A stretch of DNA of 64,000 bases from RCIO01 sp965232405 (GTDB lineage: Bacteria; Pseudomonadota; Alphaproteobacteria; Rhizobiales; Rhizobiaceae). The notes under the pieces are model-generated. The model was not told the DNA's origin. It worked only from the letters and a program-made list of their open reading frames with translations, and did no database searches. A program made the position numbers and the translations under genes. Positions 17,032 to 26,095 of the stretch are shown here, piece by piece (position 1 is the stretch's first letter; the number at the start of each line of letters is the position of its first letter). The stretch covers positions 930,001-994,000 of the forward strand of contig OZ246966.1 of assembly GCA_965232405.1 (NCBI GenBank), in the 5' to 3' direction.

Positions 17032-18060
17032 TCAGCCGGCGCGCGTCTGCCGCCATTCGGCAATTGTTTCATTGATGATGGCCGGTGCTGTTGCGTCGAC
17101 CTCGAACTCGACAGCCATGTCGAGCACGACCAGCCGTTCCCTGAAACCCTCGGGCATCGCATCACCGCTTTCCAGCCTGATCATATCACGACGCGTGGTC
17201 ACGATATTTGCATTGTCAGCGGTCGCTTCGGCCAGAAGTTCGCCAAGCTCGTCGGCCAAAAGGTAATGGCCTTCGGCAAACTGGCGGCGCGCCACGATCT
17301 CGCCACCTGCTTCTTCAACCGAGCGAAAGAAACCTTCGGGATCCTTGATCGTACTGAATGCGAGCAGTTTCCTGCCCGAAATCGCAGCCGGTTTTCGCAA
17401 TACGACCCGCGCTTCGTGGACTGGCCTTCCCGCGCGCGCTGCGGCACGCACCGCTGCATTGGCGCCCGGCGCGTCGCCGATGCGCAAAACCGCGTCCGCT
17501 CCTCTCACACGGTCGGTCAACCGTCCGCGGACCGGACCAGCCGGGGCAACACGCTCATTTCCAAGCCCCAGATCGGCGTCGATTGCCAACAACGTGAAAT
17601 CGACCCGCAGCGGCCAGGCGGATTGCCCGTCGACCAGAATGAGGATATCGCAGCCCTCGGCAGCCAGCATGCGCGCCGCAGCGGCCTTGTCAGACGAAAC
17701 GGCTACAGGTGCGACCTGCGCCATCTCCAGCGCGGCATCGCCGACATGGCGGGCGCTGTCATGTCTTGGGTCAACCAGATGCGGCGCAGAGCCGAAGCCC
17801 GACGGCCCGAGGCAAAAGATGCCCGGTCTGTGCCCCAGCTTCTTTGCCGCGCGGGCAAAGGCCATGGCCGCCTGGGTCTTGCCCGGAACGCTGAATGCAA
17901 AATCGCCTATGTGGAGAATCGGCACGTCGATCCGTTCGCGCGGAGGGCGCGAAAGCCTGATGCGGTTGGCGCGCGCATAGATCATTGCCACCGGGGCAAG
18001 CGCAAACGCTCTCCAGTCCGGTTTCTGCCACCAGAATGGCGGTGTTTCACTGGCCCCCAT
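17032..18060 (-). CDS. lpxK: LpxK-family tetraacyldisaccharide 4'-kinase, divergent catalytic motifs
   Basis: 342 residues, right length and gene context for LpxK, which phosphorylates the 4' position of the lipid A precursor at the inner membrane. The start (PPFWWQKPDWRAFALAPVAMIYARANRIRL) and VPAGPVRGRL-like region (VAPAGPVRGRL) are family features. Key motifs differ: the usual GGAGKTP loop reads FSVPGKTQ (residues 56-63), SRGYGG reads GPSGFGS (85-91), GDE reads GDA (107-109) and DDGFQ reads VDGQS (143-147). The minimal A-x4-GKT P-loop is retained. Activity is therefore doubtful or altered. It lies 40 bp downstream of kdtA. Confidence 0.85.
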   Translation of the reverse strand: MGASETPPFWWQKPDWRAFALAPVAMIYARANRIRLSRPPRERIDVPILHIGDFAFSVPGKTQAAMAFARAAKKLGHRPGIFCLGPSGFGSAPHLVDPRHDSARHVGDAALEMAQVAPVAVSSDKAAAARMLAAEGCDILILVDGQSAWPLRVDFTLLAIDADLGLGNERVAPAGPVRGRLTDRVRGADAVLRIGDAPGANAAVRAAARAGRPVHEARVVLRKPAAISGRKLLAFSTIKDPEGFFRSVEEAGGEIVARRQFAEGHYLLADELGELLAEATADNANIVTTRRDMIRLESGDAMPEGFRERLVVLDMAVEFEVDATAPAIINETIAEWRQTRAG

Positions 18061-18100
18061 CGATCGTGTCCCCCGTGCGGCTTTGCTGCGCTGCCAGCCG

Positions 18101-19423
18101 TCAGCGGCGATGCCTCATCCCGCTGTCCAGCCGTGCCTTGACCACCAGCGGGTGAATGAACGGTTCGAGACTGCGGATGGTGGTGTCGAGTGCGCCGCGC
18201 ATCGTCTCCAGCGCCTCCGCGCCCGACTTGATGATCCGGTGCCTCGCCTCATCATTGCGCAGCAGAAAGTTGACCGCGCCGGCCAGCATGTCCTTTTCCT
18301 TCACAAGCCTTACCCCACCGTGGCTTATGAGTGGCTGGTAGATTTCCTTGCAATGGGAAAAATCCGGACCGGACAACACCGCTGCGCCCTGCAGCACCGC
18401 GTCGAGCGGGTTTTCGCCGCCCTGCCCGTATAACGAGCCACCAAAGAATGCGATGTCGGTCAGGCGGGTGCAAAGTCCGGTCTCTTCCGGCTGGTCGCAA
18501 AGAAGAACATGTATCTTGTCGGAAATGTTGTCGCGCCGGCTGCGGCGCGCAACGTTGAGACCGAGTGCCGTGAGCTCCGTTTCCAGAGCGTCGCCTCGGC
18601 TGGCGTCACGCGGCATGATCACCGTCAGCACATCCGGGAAGCGAGCCATGAGGAGCTTCTGCGCTTCGCCAGCGGCCACTTCCTCGCCGGGATGAGTGTA
18701 GAGCGCCGACCACCGCTCGCGATTACCGATCTGGTCGAGCACGCGTCGCAATTCCAGCTCGTTCACCGGGGCCGGCTCGATGTCGGTTTTCAGGTTACCG
18801 GATATGGCCACCGGCCGGGCGCCAAGCGTTCTGAACCGTTCGCTGTCCTGTTCGGACTGGGCGATCACCAAAGACAGGTTTTCCAGCAGCGCTTCGGCGA
18901 GCCAGGGCCATCTCTTCCACCCGGAGAAAGCGCGGTCGGACATGCGGCCATTCACCAGAACAACGGGTACGCGCCGCAAGCCGAGTTCCAGAATGGTCAT
19001 CGGCCAGATCTCCGATTCCGCGATGATGGCGAGATCAGGTTTCCAGTGGTCGAGGAACCTGCTGACCGCCGGCTTCAGGTCGAGCGGGACATATTGATGG
19101 ATGACACGCTCACCCAGCCTCTCGCGTGCGATGCGGGCCGACGACACAGTTCCTGTTGTGAGAATGATGTCGATGCCGAGCGACAGAATACGGCCAATCA
19201 GGGCGGCGACGGCAATCGTCTCGCGATCATTGACCGCATGGACCCAGATCAGCGGCCCATCCGGCCTGGCCACCGATGCGCGCCCGTAACGCTCCCTGTG
19301 CCGGCCCTTGTCTTCCATGCCACGCGTGGCGCGCCATGCAAGGTAACCGCCGACAAACGGGTAGGCCGCCGCTCCTGCCCAGCGATAGGCCGACAAAACG
19401 GTACGCGCCCAGCGCTCGCTCAT
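18101..19423 (-). CDS. kdtA: KdtA/WaaA-family Kdo transferase, partly divergent
   Basis: 440 residues, GT-B fold with an N-terminal membrane anchor (about 10-30). The family adds Kdo from CMP-Kdo to lipid IVA. Conserved parts are TTGTVSSAR, YVPLDLKPAV, AESEIWP and GGSLYGQGGENPLD. Usually invariant positions differ: HAASVGET reads HAVNDRET (62-69, catalytic Glu kept), ASTHPGEE reads ALYTHPGEE (240-248), and PRHxxRG reads PRDASRG (271-277). The neighbouring lpxK is similarly altered. It sits in the operon DUF4170-kdtA-lpxK-membrane protein. A modified acceptor or reduced activity is possible. Confidence 0.87.
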   Translation of the reverse strand: MSERWARTVLSAYRWAGAAAYPFVGGYLAWRATRGMEDKGRHRERYGRASVARPDGPLIWVHAVNDRETIAVAALIGRILSLGIDIILTTGTVSSARIARERLGERVIHQYVPLDLKPAVSRFLDHWKPDLAIIAESEIWPMTILELGLRRVPVVLVNGRMSDRAFSGWKRWPWLAEALLENLSLVIAQSEQDSERFRTLGARPVAISGNLKTDIEPAPVNELELRRVLDQIGNRERWSALYTHPGEEVAAGEAQKLLMARFPDVLTVIMPRDASRGDALETELTALGLNVARRSRRDNISDKIHVLLCDQPEETGLCTRLTDIAFFGGSLYGQGGENPLDAVLQGAAVLSGPDFSHCKEIYQPLISHGGVRLVKEKDMLAGAVNFLLRNDEARHRIIKSGAEALETMRGALDTTIRSLEPFIHPLVVKARLDSGMRHRR

Positions 19424-19492
19424 GGGCGAACTCTGTCATCAGAGGCCGGCTCAAGACGGCCAAGCACTGCCGGGCCTGCGGCGGGCATCGGT

Positions 19493-19750
19493 TCAATCGG
19501 CTTTCGCGGTGTCGGAATCCGGATCAAGAAGGCGGTGCAGGTGGACGATGAAATAGCGCATATGGGCGTTGTCGACCGTTGCCTGCGCCTTGCCGCGCCA
19601 CGCCACTTCGGCCGACTTGTAGTCGGGATAGACGCCGACGATGTCGAGCTCCTCGAGATCACGGAACTGAACGCCCTCCAGCGACGAAAGCTCGCCGCCC
19701 AGTACCAAGTGAAGCAGTTGTTTCTGACCTGTAGGCTCGGAGTTAGACAT
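19493..19750 (-). CDS. DUF4170 domain protein
   Basis: 85 residues. LLHLVLGGELSSLEG, VGVYPDYKSAEVAWRGKAQ and AHMRYFIVHLHRLLDP are typical of DUF4170, a small alphaproteobacterial family found almost always between cysQ and kdtA. Its function is unknown. It begins 66 bp downstream of the MITE-like element and lies 69 bp upstream of kdtA on the same strand, so its transcription may now depend on sequence within or next to that element. Confidence 0.87.
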   Translation of the reverse strand: MSNSEPTGQKQLLHLVLGGELSSLEGVQFRDLEELDIVGVYPDYKSAEVAWRGKAQATVDNAHMRYFIVHLHRLLDPDSDTAKAD

Positions 19751-19815
19751 GATTGGGACCTCGAAAAAAGTTGCGGCACGGTCATTGCCAACGGCGCCGG
19801 CCGCTGCGGCCTGAT

Positions 19816-20085
19816 CTAGGGCCTGTACCCACTAACTTGCCTTGAATGGTCGGAGCGGATTTGTGCGGATACAAGGAGCGATGCCGCAGGAAGGCCGAGG
19901 CCTTTCACGGATTCGCGACAAAGTGGCCCGGAGAAATCCGCCCGATCCGATGGACGATCGAGCTGAAATCGATCCGCTTCGTCAAAGCCCTCGACCGGGG
20001 TAGTGGCCCCGCTCCTCGGACTTTTCCTCGCATCTCTCGTCATCTCGAACGCCATTCCAGACAAATTAGTGGGTACAGGGCCTAG
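19816..20085. mobile_element. MITE-like element, 270 bp, 34 bp terminal inverted repeats, CTAG ends
   Basis: The left end 19816-19849 and right end 20052-20085 are inverted repeats matching at 30 of 34 positions (core CCTGTACCCACTAA). Both ends begin with CTAG, which may be a 4 bp target duplication of the YTAR type used by IS5-group elements. There is no transposase; short internal frames are not recognisable. It is inserted between cysQ and DUF4170, genes that are normally adjacent in this order, and occupies most of the 370 bp gap. The family assignment is an inference. Confidence 0.72.
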
Positions 20086-20120
20086 ACCAAAATCCTCACC
20101 AATGAAACAGCCGCAAGCGG

Positions 20121-20909
20121 TCACTCGCGGTAATTGGCGATGGTTTCAACCATGGCGTCGAGCAGCGGGCCGCTGCCAGCTGCAAGCGCGCCGTGGACCG
20201 GGTTTGGGCCAGCGAAAAAGAGTTCCTGTCCGCGCGGGTCGAGCACGCGTCCGCCTGCTTCAGCCAGTATCAGGTCGGCGGCCGCAAGGTCCCAGTCATG
20301 CGAGTTCGGTTTGACGAAGGTGCCATCGATAGTGCCGTCCGCGAGCATTGCGATACGGTAAGCGAGCGAAGGAATGTATGGGTGCGGCTTGTGCACACCA
20401 GGATAGTACGCCCGCATAGCGTCAGTTAACGGACGCGGGCCTGCGACGGTCACTTCATCCGCCATTGTCTTCACTGTGACGGGTTGCTTGTTCTTGAGCG
20501 CTCCGCCGCCCAGCCTCGCAGCAAACACTTCCTTGCGAGCGGGGCAGTCCAGCACGCCGCTCAGCGGACGGCCGTTTTCGACCACGGCGATGCTTACGCA
20601 CCAGACGTCGCGGCCATCGACAAATGCACGGGTTCCATCGATCGGATCGACAACGAATGTGCGCCGCGCGGAAAGCCGGTCTGCGGTGTCGGCGGTTTCC
20701 TCCGACAGCCAGCCATAGTCCGGACGCGCCGCTGTCAGCGTCTCGCGCAGAAAGGTGTCCACAGCGATGTCGGCTTCCGAGACGGGCGACTTGCCGCCCT
20801 TCATCCAGACTTCGGGGTCCTTGCGAAAATAGCGCAGCGCGATGCGGCCGGCTTGTGCTGCCGCGTCGCTGATCAGGTCCAGATCACGCGCGGGGTCATG
20901 ATCCGGCAA
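20121..20909 (-). CDS. cysQ: Inositol monophosphatase-family phosphatase, CysQ-like
   Basis: 262 residues. Metal and catalytic motifs of the Li-sensitive phosphatase superfamily are all present: WLSEET (about 67-72), VVDPIDGTRAFVDG (about 85-98) and HDWDLAAADLILAEAGG (about 204-220). 3'(2'),5'-bisphosphate nucleotidase or inositol/sugar phosphate phosphatase activity is likely; context with kdtA is typical for alphaproteobacteria. Its start overlaps the 3' end of the tldD/pmbA gene by 14 bp. The MITE-like element begins 35 bp after its stop. Confidence 0.88.
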   Translation of the reverse strand: MPDHDPARDLDLISDAAAQAGRIALRYFRKDPEVWMKGGKSPVSEADIAVDTFLRETLTAARPDYGWLSEETADTADRLSARRTFVVDPIDGTRAFVDGRDVWCVSIAVVENGRPLSGVLDCPARKEVFAARLGGGALKNKQPVTVKTMADEVTVAGPRPLTDAMRAYYPGVHKPHPYIPSLAYRIAMLADGTIDGTFVKPNSHDWDLAAADLILAEAGGRVLDPRGQELFFAGPNPVHGALAAGSGPLLDAMVETIANYRE

Positions 20910-22239
20910 GGGTCATGCCTTCAACGATCAGGGTGGGGGCGGCAGTGCCGAAATTGCGGTCAATGTCGTTCGCGGGCGTCACGTTCAGGAACATGTCCTT
21001 CAGGTTGCCTGCAATCGTGACCTCGGAGACCGGATAAGTCAGTTCGCCGTTCTCGATCCAGAAACCGGATGCGCCACGGCTGTAGTCCCCCGTGACCATG
21101 TTGACCCCGTGGCCGAACACCTCGGTGACGTAGAAACCTTCCTTCAGGTCGCGCATCAGGTCTTCCGGCGATGTATCGCCCGGTTCGATGGCGAAATTCG
21201 TTGAGCCAGGATTGATTGAGGAACCGGAACGCATGCCACGCCCGTTGGTCTCCAGTCCGAGTTCGCGGGCGACCGAGGTGGACAGCAGCCAATGGCCCAA
21301 CACGCCCTTGTCGATGACCGTCAGCGGCTGGCCTTCCACGCCCTCCCCGTCAAAGGGCCGGGACGCCTGTCCGCGCATCTTCAGCGGATCGTCTGTGACG
21401 GTAATGGCCGAACTCGCCACCTGCTTGCCCATCATGTCACGCAGAAAACTGGTCTTGCGCGCTACGGAAGCGCCGTTGATGGCGCCCGCAATGTGGCCGG
21501 CGAAACCGCGCGCGACACGCGGATCGAGTACCACGGTGACCGGACCGGTTCGCACCTTGCGCGCGCCCAGCCTGCGCACCGCGCGTTCGGCTGCGTTGCG
21601 GCCAATCACCCCGGGCTTTTCGAGATCGGCGAAATGCGGGCGCGAGGAAAAATCGTAGTCGCGCTCCATCGCCGTACCCTCGCCTGCAATGACGCTGACG
21701 GAGCGCGAGAAGCGCGAACCGGCATACTGACCGAGAAAACCTTCCGATGTCGCCAGCACCAGCCCGCCAAGCCCCGCTGCAGCGCCGCTGCCGCCGGAAT
21801 TGGTGACGCCGGAAACGGCAAGTGCGGCCTCTTCCATCTCAAGCGCCGCCTCGCGCAATTCGTCGGCCGACACCTGGGTTTGGTCCAGAAGGTCGAGATC
21901 CCGCGGCGCGCGGGCCAGGCGCGCTGCATCGGCTAGGCCCTGATGCGGGTCTTCCGGAGAAACGCGCGCCATTGCGACCGCGCGCTCGGCCAGCGCCTTC
22001 GGGTCGGACGAGGCGTTGCCGGCCACACTGGCGACGCGCTTGCCGATGAAAACTCGCAGCGCGATGTCGTCACCTTCCGACGATTCCGTTCCCTCAACCT
22101 TGCCCATGCGCACGGAAACCGAAGTGGATCGCCCGCGCACAGCTACGGCGTCTGCGGAATCGGCACCGGCCGTTTTCGCGGCATCGACCAGCGCTGAAAC
22201 GAGATCAACGAGATGGCTGGCTTCGGCGGTCTCTGGCAT
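20896..22239 (-). CDS. TldD/PmbA family metalloprotease subunit
   Basis: 447 residues from the ATG at 22239 (MPETAEASHLVDL), behind GGAAAGG; a longer in-frame start at 22287 is less likely. PmbA-type features include VSVRMGKVEGTESSEGDDI, VVLDPRVARGFAGHIAGAING and GHGVNMVTGDYSRGASGFWIENGE, the glycine-rich C-terminal signature. It lacks the HExxxH of TldD, as PmbA proteins do. TldD/PmbA heterodimers degrade or process small peptides. No tldD partner lies in the window. It overlaps cysQ and is probably cotranscribed with it. Confidence 0.87.
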   Translation of the reverse strand: MPETAEASHLVDLVSALVDAAKTAGADSADAVAVRGRSTSVSVRMGKVEGTESSEGDDIALRVFIGKRVASVAGNASSDPKALAERAVAMARVSPEDPHQGLADAARLARAPRDLDLLDQTQVSADELREAALEMEEAALAVSGVTNSGGSGAAAGLGGLVLATSEGFLGQYAGSRFSRSVSVIAGEGTAMERDYDFSSRPHFADLEKPGVIGRNAAERAVRRLGARKVRTGPVTVVLDPRVARGFAGHIAGAINGASVARKTSFLRDMMGKQVASSAITVTDDPLKMRGQASRPFDGEGVEGQPLTVIDKGVLGHWLLSTSVARELGLETNGRGMRSGSSINPGSTNFAIEPGDTSPEDLMRDLKEGFYVTEVFGHGVNMVTGDYSRGASGFWIENGELTYPVSEVTIAGNLKDMFLNVTPANDIDRNFGTAAPTLIVEGMTLAGS

Positions 22240-22357
22240 GGTGGCCTTTCCGGTCAGGTCGATTGCTTTGACGGTCAGACAGACCATCTATGGTCCGGCA
22301 TCGCGAAGCGCAATGGGCGAGGACCCGGCTGCGCCGATGCATGAGCGACCGATCCGG

Positions 22358-23203
22358 TCAGCGAATGTCTGGAACGTTCGACTGTACGCCCTCAAAGGCC
22401 CTTTCGAGCTGCAACTTCAATTCGTCCTTGATCGAGACGGTCTCGGCCATCACGGCGTCGATCTTGAGGAAATCGAGCACGCGGAAGCGCGACACGGGCG
22501 GCCTGAGCAAGATATCGGGCCGCTGCATCTTCAGCTTCAGCGCCGTATTGGCCTGCATCATCAACTGGCTGGTGCTGAAAATGAGGTCGATGGAAGAAGG
22601 CGTCGAGCGGCGGCCTTCCGTCGGAGCGCCGGCTACGTCGACTGCGATGACGATGTCAGCCTTGTCCTTAAGCAGGTCGAACGGCACAGGATTGTAGATC
22701 CCGCCATCGACCAGCAGCCGGCCATCACGATGCACGGGCTTGAACACGGCCGGTATGGCGGCGGACGCTGCAACTGCGGAGATGAGGTCGCCGCTGTCGA
22801 ACACGGCGAGCGAATGACCGAAATAGTCCGTCGCCGTTACCTGCAGCGGTATCGACAGGTCCTCGAACCGGGTGGGAAGCGTTTCAGGCAGAAACGCCTT
22901 GAGGATGCGCTCCACATTAAGCTGGGCGCGAAAGCCGCCTGACATCATTTCAGTCAGCGTTCCCGGCCGCGAACGCCACATGCGGGACATGACCTCGCTG
23001 CGCTTGGCGAGAACCGCGCGCGCATGTTCATGCATTTCACGTCCGGTCATGCCTGCTGCCGCGCAGGCCCCGACAACGGCGCCGATCGACGAACCGGCAA
23101 TGAAAGATGGTTTGACGCCTACTTCGTCCAGCGCCTCAATCACCTGGATATGGGCCAGCCCCCGCGCGCCACCGGCTCCCAGAGCAATAGCAACCGTCGG
23201 CAT
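22358..23203 (-). CDS. Patatin-like phospholipase (RssA/NTE type)
   Basis: 281 residues from the ATG at 23203, with AAGGG 4 bases upstream; an in-frame ATG at 23281 would add 26 polar residues and overlap the peptidase stop. It has the oxyanion loop GAGGARGLAHIQV, the nucleophile elbow GSSIGAVVG (GxSxG) and the Ser-Asp dyad Asp in VDGGIYNPVPF. It probably hydrolyses acyl esters of phospholipids or lysophospholipids in the cytoplasm or at the inner membrane. It follows the M16 peptidase pair on the same strand. Confidence 0.88.
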   Translation of the reverse strand: MPTVAIALGAGGARGLAHIQVIEALDEVGVKPSFIAGSSIGAVVGACAAAGMTGREMHEHARAVLAKRSEVMSRMWRSRPGTLTEMMSGGFRAQLNVERILKAFLPETLPTRFEDLSIPLQVTATDYFGHSLAVFDSGDLISAVAASAAIPAVFKPVHRDGRLLVDGGIYNPVPFDLLKDKADIVIAVDVAGAPTEGRRSTPSSIDLIFSTSQLMMQANTALKLKMQRPDILLRPPVSRFRVLDFLKIDAVMAETVSIKDELKLQLERAFEGVQSNVPDIR

Positions 23204-23270
23204 TACACCCTTGCCGGCAGTCTCGCTCGCGTCATGCGAATTGGCTGCGGCAGGCACGGTCGCTTCCAAC

Positions 23271-24638
23271 TCAACCTCCATCCTCGGCGCCGGGTCCAAT
23301 CACCAAGACGGCAGGTTCGCCGCTCAACAATTCACGCGCCTGTGCAGCGGCCTGTTCACGCGTCACCGCATTGATCAGGTCCGGCCGCCGCTGGACATAG
23401 TCTATTCCAAGCGCCTCGAACTGCAATCCGACCAGCGTATTGGCGATGGCGCGGGAGGATGCGAGGTTGTTGATGGCGTAGGACCCGAGCAGGTAACGCT
23501 TGGCAGCGTCCAGCTCTTCCTCAGTCGGCCCGTCGGCCGCCATCTTCGCAACGACGTCGCGAATTACCTGAAGCGTTTCCGGCGCGCGGTCGGGGTTGGT
23601 CGCAGTGCCAATGACAAGGGCGTCGGAGTGGCGCGAATTGGATAGGCCGGAGCCTACGCTGTACGCAAGGCCGCGCTTGTCGCGCACTTCGTCAAAGAGC
23701 CGCGAGGTGAAAGACCCGCCGCCGAGAACATGGTTCATCAGCAATGCGGGAAAGAATTGCGGGTCGTCGCGCGCAATGCCCTTATAGGCGAGTTGCAGCG
23801 AAGTCTGGGGCAGAGGGTAGTCGATGCGCACGGTCTGGTCGAGCCTTGGTTCGACATCCTCGATCGGCGCAAGGTCGGCATTCTCGGGCAAATCGCCGAA
23901 GAGGCGATCAAGGTCTTTCTTCAGCGTCTCGGCATCGATCGCGCCGACCACGCCCACAATCAGATTATCGCGCGCAAACAGGCGTTTGTGCTGCGAGCGC
24001 AGATCTTCGGCGGTGATGGCAGACAGCGACTGAGGCGTTCCCTCGTTGCGGCGCGCATAAGGATGATCGCCATAGACGGCCTGCGCAAAGGCGACACGGG
24101 CAGCCGTCTCAGGATCGCGCGACCGCGCTTCTATGCCGGCCATGATCTGCGCCCTAATGCGGTCTATTGGCGCCTGGTCGAAACGCGGCTCGGTCAGCGC
24201 CAGCCGCAGCAGGCCAAATGCTTCGGTTCGGGTTTCGGCCAGCGTTCGCATCGACCCCGATATGGCGTCGCGCCCGGCATCGAAGCCCATATCGGCGCCG
24301 GCATCGTCAAGCGCCAGTTGGAAGGTCTCCGAATCCAGTTCGCCTGCGCCCTCGTCGAACAGGCCGGTCATCAGATTGGCCAGACCTTCCCTGCCTTCGG
24401 GATCCTGTGCCGCGCCGCCTTCGAACAGGAAGCGCAGCGCAACCATCGGAACGGTGTAGTCCTCGACCAGCCAGGCGGTAACGCCGCTCTCGGATCGCAC
24501 TTCCTGAATGTCGACTGCGGAATGCGCCGGACCGAGAGCCGGAAAGGTAAGGAAAAACAGCGACAGAAAGAATGTCACAACTGCATGTTCGACACGCAAC
24601 GCGACCGCGCCGCGATTGAGATTGCGAAGCCGGGTCAT
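23271..24638 (-). CDS. M16-family peptidase, inactive-type partner subunit
   Basis: 455 residues with a hydrophobic N-terminal export signal (about 20-40). The M16 fold is evident, but the zinc motif HxxEH is absent: the equivalent region reads GLANLMTGLFDEGAG. The C-terminal half keeps the substrate-closing motif LLMNHVLGGGSFTSRLFDEVRDKRGLAYSV, the R/Y type of partner subunit. With the active subunit just upstream it should form a periplasmic heterodimer, as in processing-peptidase-like pairs. Start and upstream stop overlap by 4 bases (24635-24638). Confidence 0.9.
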   Translation of the reverse strand: MTRLRNLNRGAVALRVEHAVVTFFLSLFFLTFPALGPAHSAVDIQEVRSESGVTAWLVEDYTVPMVALRFLFEGGAAQDPEGREGLANLMTGLFDEGAGELDSETFQLALDDAGADMGFDAGRDAISGSMRTLAETRTEAFGLLRLALTEPRFDQAPIDRIRAQIMAGIEARSRDPETAARVAFAQAVYGDHPYARRNEGTPQSLSAITAEDLRSQHKRLFARDNLIVGVVGAIDAETLKKDLDRLFGDLPENADLAPIEDVEPRLDQTVRIDYPLPQTSLQLAYKGIARDDPQFFPALLMNHVLGGGSFTSRLFDEVRDKRGLAYSVGSGLSNSRHSDALVIGTATNPDRAPETLQVIRDVVAKMAADGPTEEELDAAKRYLLGSYAINNLASSRAIANTLVGLQFEALGIDYVQRRPDLINAVTREQAAAQARELLSGEPAVLVIGPGAEDGG

Positions 24639-25999
24639 TGGCCGTCTCCCCTTTCAGGCAGCAGGTAACCGGTCACATGCGCATTCGAGACAAGGAAACG
24701 CTGGGCCGCCCGTTTCACGTCGTCGACCGTGATCGCGCGAACCCGATCTGGCCACTCGTCGATGTCCTCAATGGAGAGGCCGGTGGCCAGCAACGAGCCA
24801 TAGATTCGAGCCATGCCCGTCTGGCTGTCGCGCGCAAAAATCATGCCGCGCAGGAAACGATTTCGGGCCCGCCGCAATTCGTCGTCGCTGACGCCTTCCT
24901 CGGCAATTCTGGCGATCTCCGCCTCGATCGCCTTTTCGACCGTTTCGAGATCGGCGCTGCCGCGCGGCGCGCCGTAGACGGTAAAACTGGTATCGTCCAG
25001 CGCCGTCGCGCGGTAGCCGGCGCCGGCAGATGCGGCGATGCCATCTTCTACAACCAGCTTCTGGTAAAGGCGGCTGCGAACGCCACCGCCCAATATCTCT
25101 GCCAGCAGATCGAGCGCTTCGGCCTCGCCTGGTGCCGCACTCGTGTATGAAGACACGACCCAGCTGCGCTGAAGGCTCGGCACGCCGACGCGCGGATCGG
25201 ACAGTGTAACTGTCCGGTCGGTATCCTGCGGAGGCTCCTTTGGCCTCACGCGAGGCGGCAGGTCGGGGCCTCTGGGCACCTTTCCGTACGTGGCTTGTGC
25301 GAGCGTGCGAATTTCTTGTGCCTCCACATCGCCGGCAACGACCAGAATGGCGTTGTTGGGTGCGTAATGGAGATTGTAGAAAGCGATCGTCGCGTCGCGG
25401 TCGAGCTGCTCGACCTCGTGCATCCAGCCAATGACAGGATAGCGATAGGGGTGGTTCTGGAAAAGCGTCGCTTCCACCTCCTCCGACAGCAACCCGCCCG
25501 GATTGCTGTCGATACGCGAACGCCGCTCCTCGATCACCACGTCGCGTTCCGGTGCGATAACCTCTTCGGTGAGGATAAGGCCACGCATGCGGTCGGCCTC
25601 GAATTCCATCATCATGGGTAGCGCGTCCGGACCGACCTGCTGGTAGTAGGCGGTGTAGTCATGCGATGTGAATGCGTTCTCGTTGCCGCCGATTTCGGCA
25701 ATCACCTTTGAGAACTCTCCGGCCTCGTGCCGCTCGGTCCCTTTGAACATCAGATGTTCGAGAAAGTGCGCCACACCCGACTGGCCGGGCATCTCGTCGG
25801 CGCTGCCGACCTTGTACCAGACCATATGGGTGACAACCGGCGCGCGGTGGTCGGGAATAACGACGACCTGCAGCCCGTTGTCGAGGCTGAAACTGGTGAC
25901 GCCGTTGTCGGCGCGAGCGCCGGTGAGCGCGGCCAGCAACAGAACAACGGATGCCACCAACCCGATCAGCCGCTGTGTATGGACGGTCAAGGCTGCCAT
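24635..25999 (-). CDS. M16-family zinc peptidase, catalytic subunit
   Basis: 454 residues from the ATG at 25999 (MAALTVHTQRLIGLVASVVLLLAA, a signal peptide); a GTG 14 codons upstream is possible. The zinc site HFLEHLMFKGT (HxxEH) is present, with the downstream Glu in the family's expected place after TAYYQQVGPDAL. It probably degrades periplasmic peptides. It overlaps the gene for its inactive partner by ATGA, so the two are made together. Confidence 0.92.
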   Translation of the reverse strand: MAALTVHTQRLIGLVASVVLLLAALTGARADNGVTSFSLDNGLQVVVIPDHRAPVVTHMVWYKVGSADEMPGQSGVAHFLEHLMFKGTERHEAGEFSKVIAEIGGNENAFTSHDYTAYYQQVGPDALPMMMEFEADRMRGLILTEEVIAPERDVVIEERRSRIDSNPGGLLSEEVEATLFQNHPYRYPVIGWMHEVEQLDRDATIAFYNLHYAPNNAILVVAGDVEAQEIRTLAQATYGKVPRGPDLPPRVRPKEPPQDTDRTVTLSDPRVGVPSLQRSWVVSSYTSAAPGEAEALDLLAEILGGGVRSRLYQKLVVEDGIAASAGAGYRATALDDTSFTVYGAPRGSADLETVEKAIEAEIARIAEEGVSDDELRRARNRFLRGMIFARDSQTGMARIYGSLLATGLSIEDIDEWPDRVRAITVDDVKRAAQRFLVSNAHVTGYLLPERGDGQ

Positions 26000-26095
26000 T
26001 TCAAAATCCGGAGACTGCAATCTGAAGAGACATTTGCGCACCGGGAAGGCACGCGGCGGGAATCAGGTCATGCAATCCCGCAAATTAGCGCAAAG

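Noticed and set aside
19816..20124. Short frames inside the MITE-like element as possible genes
   Set aside because: They run through the terminal repeats, resemble no transposase, and the element is too short to encode one.
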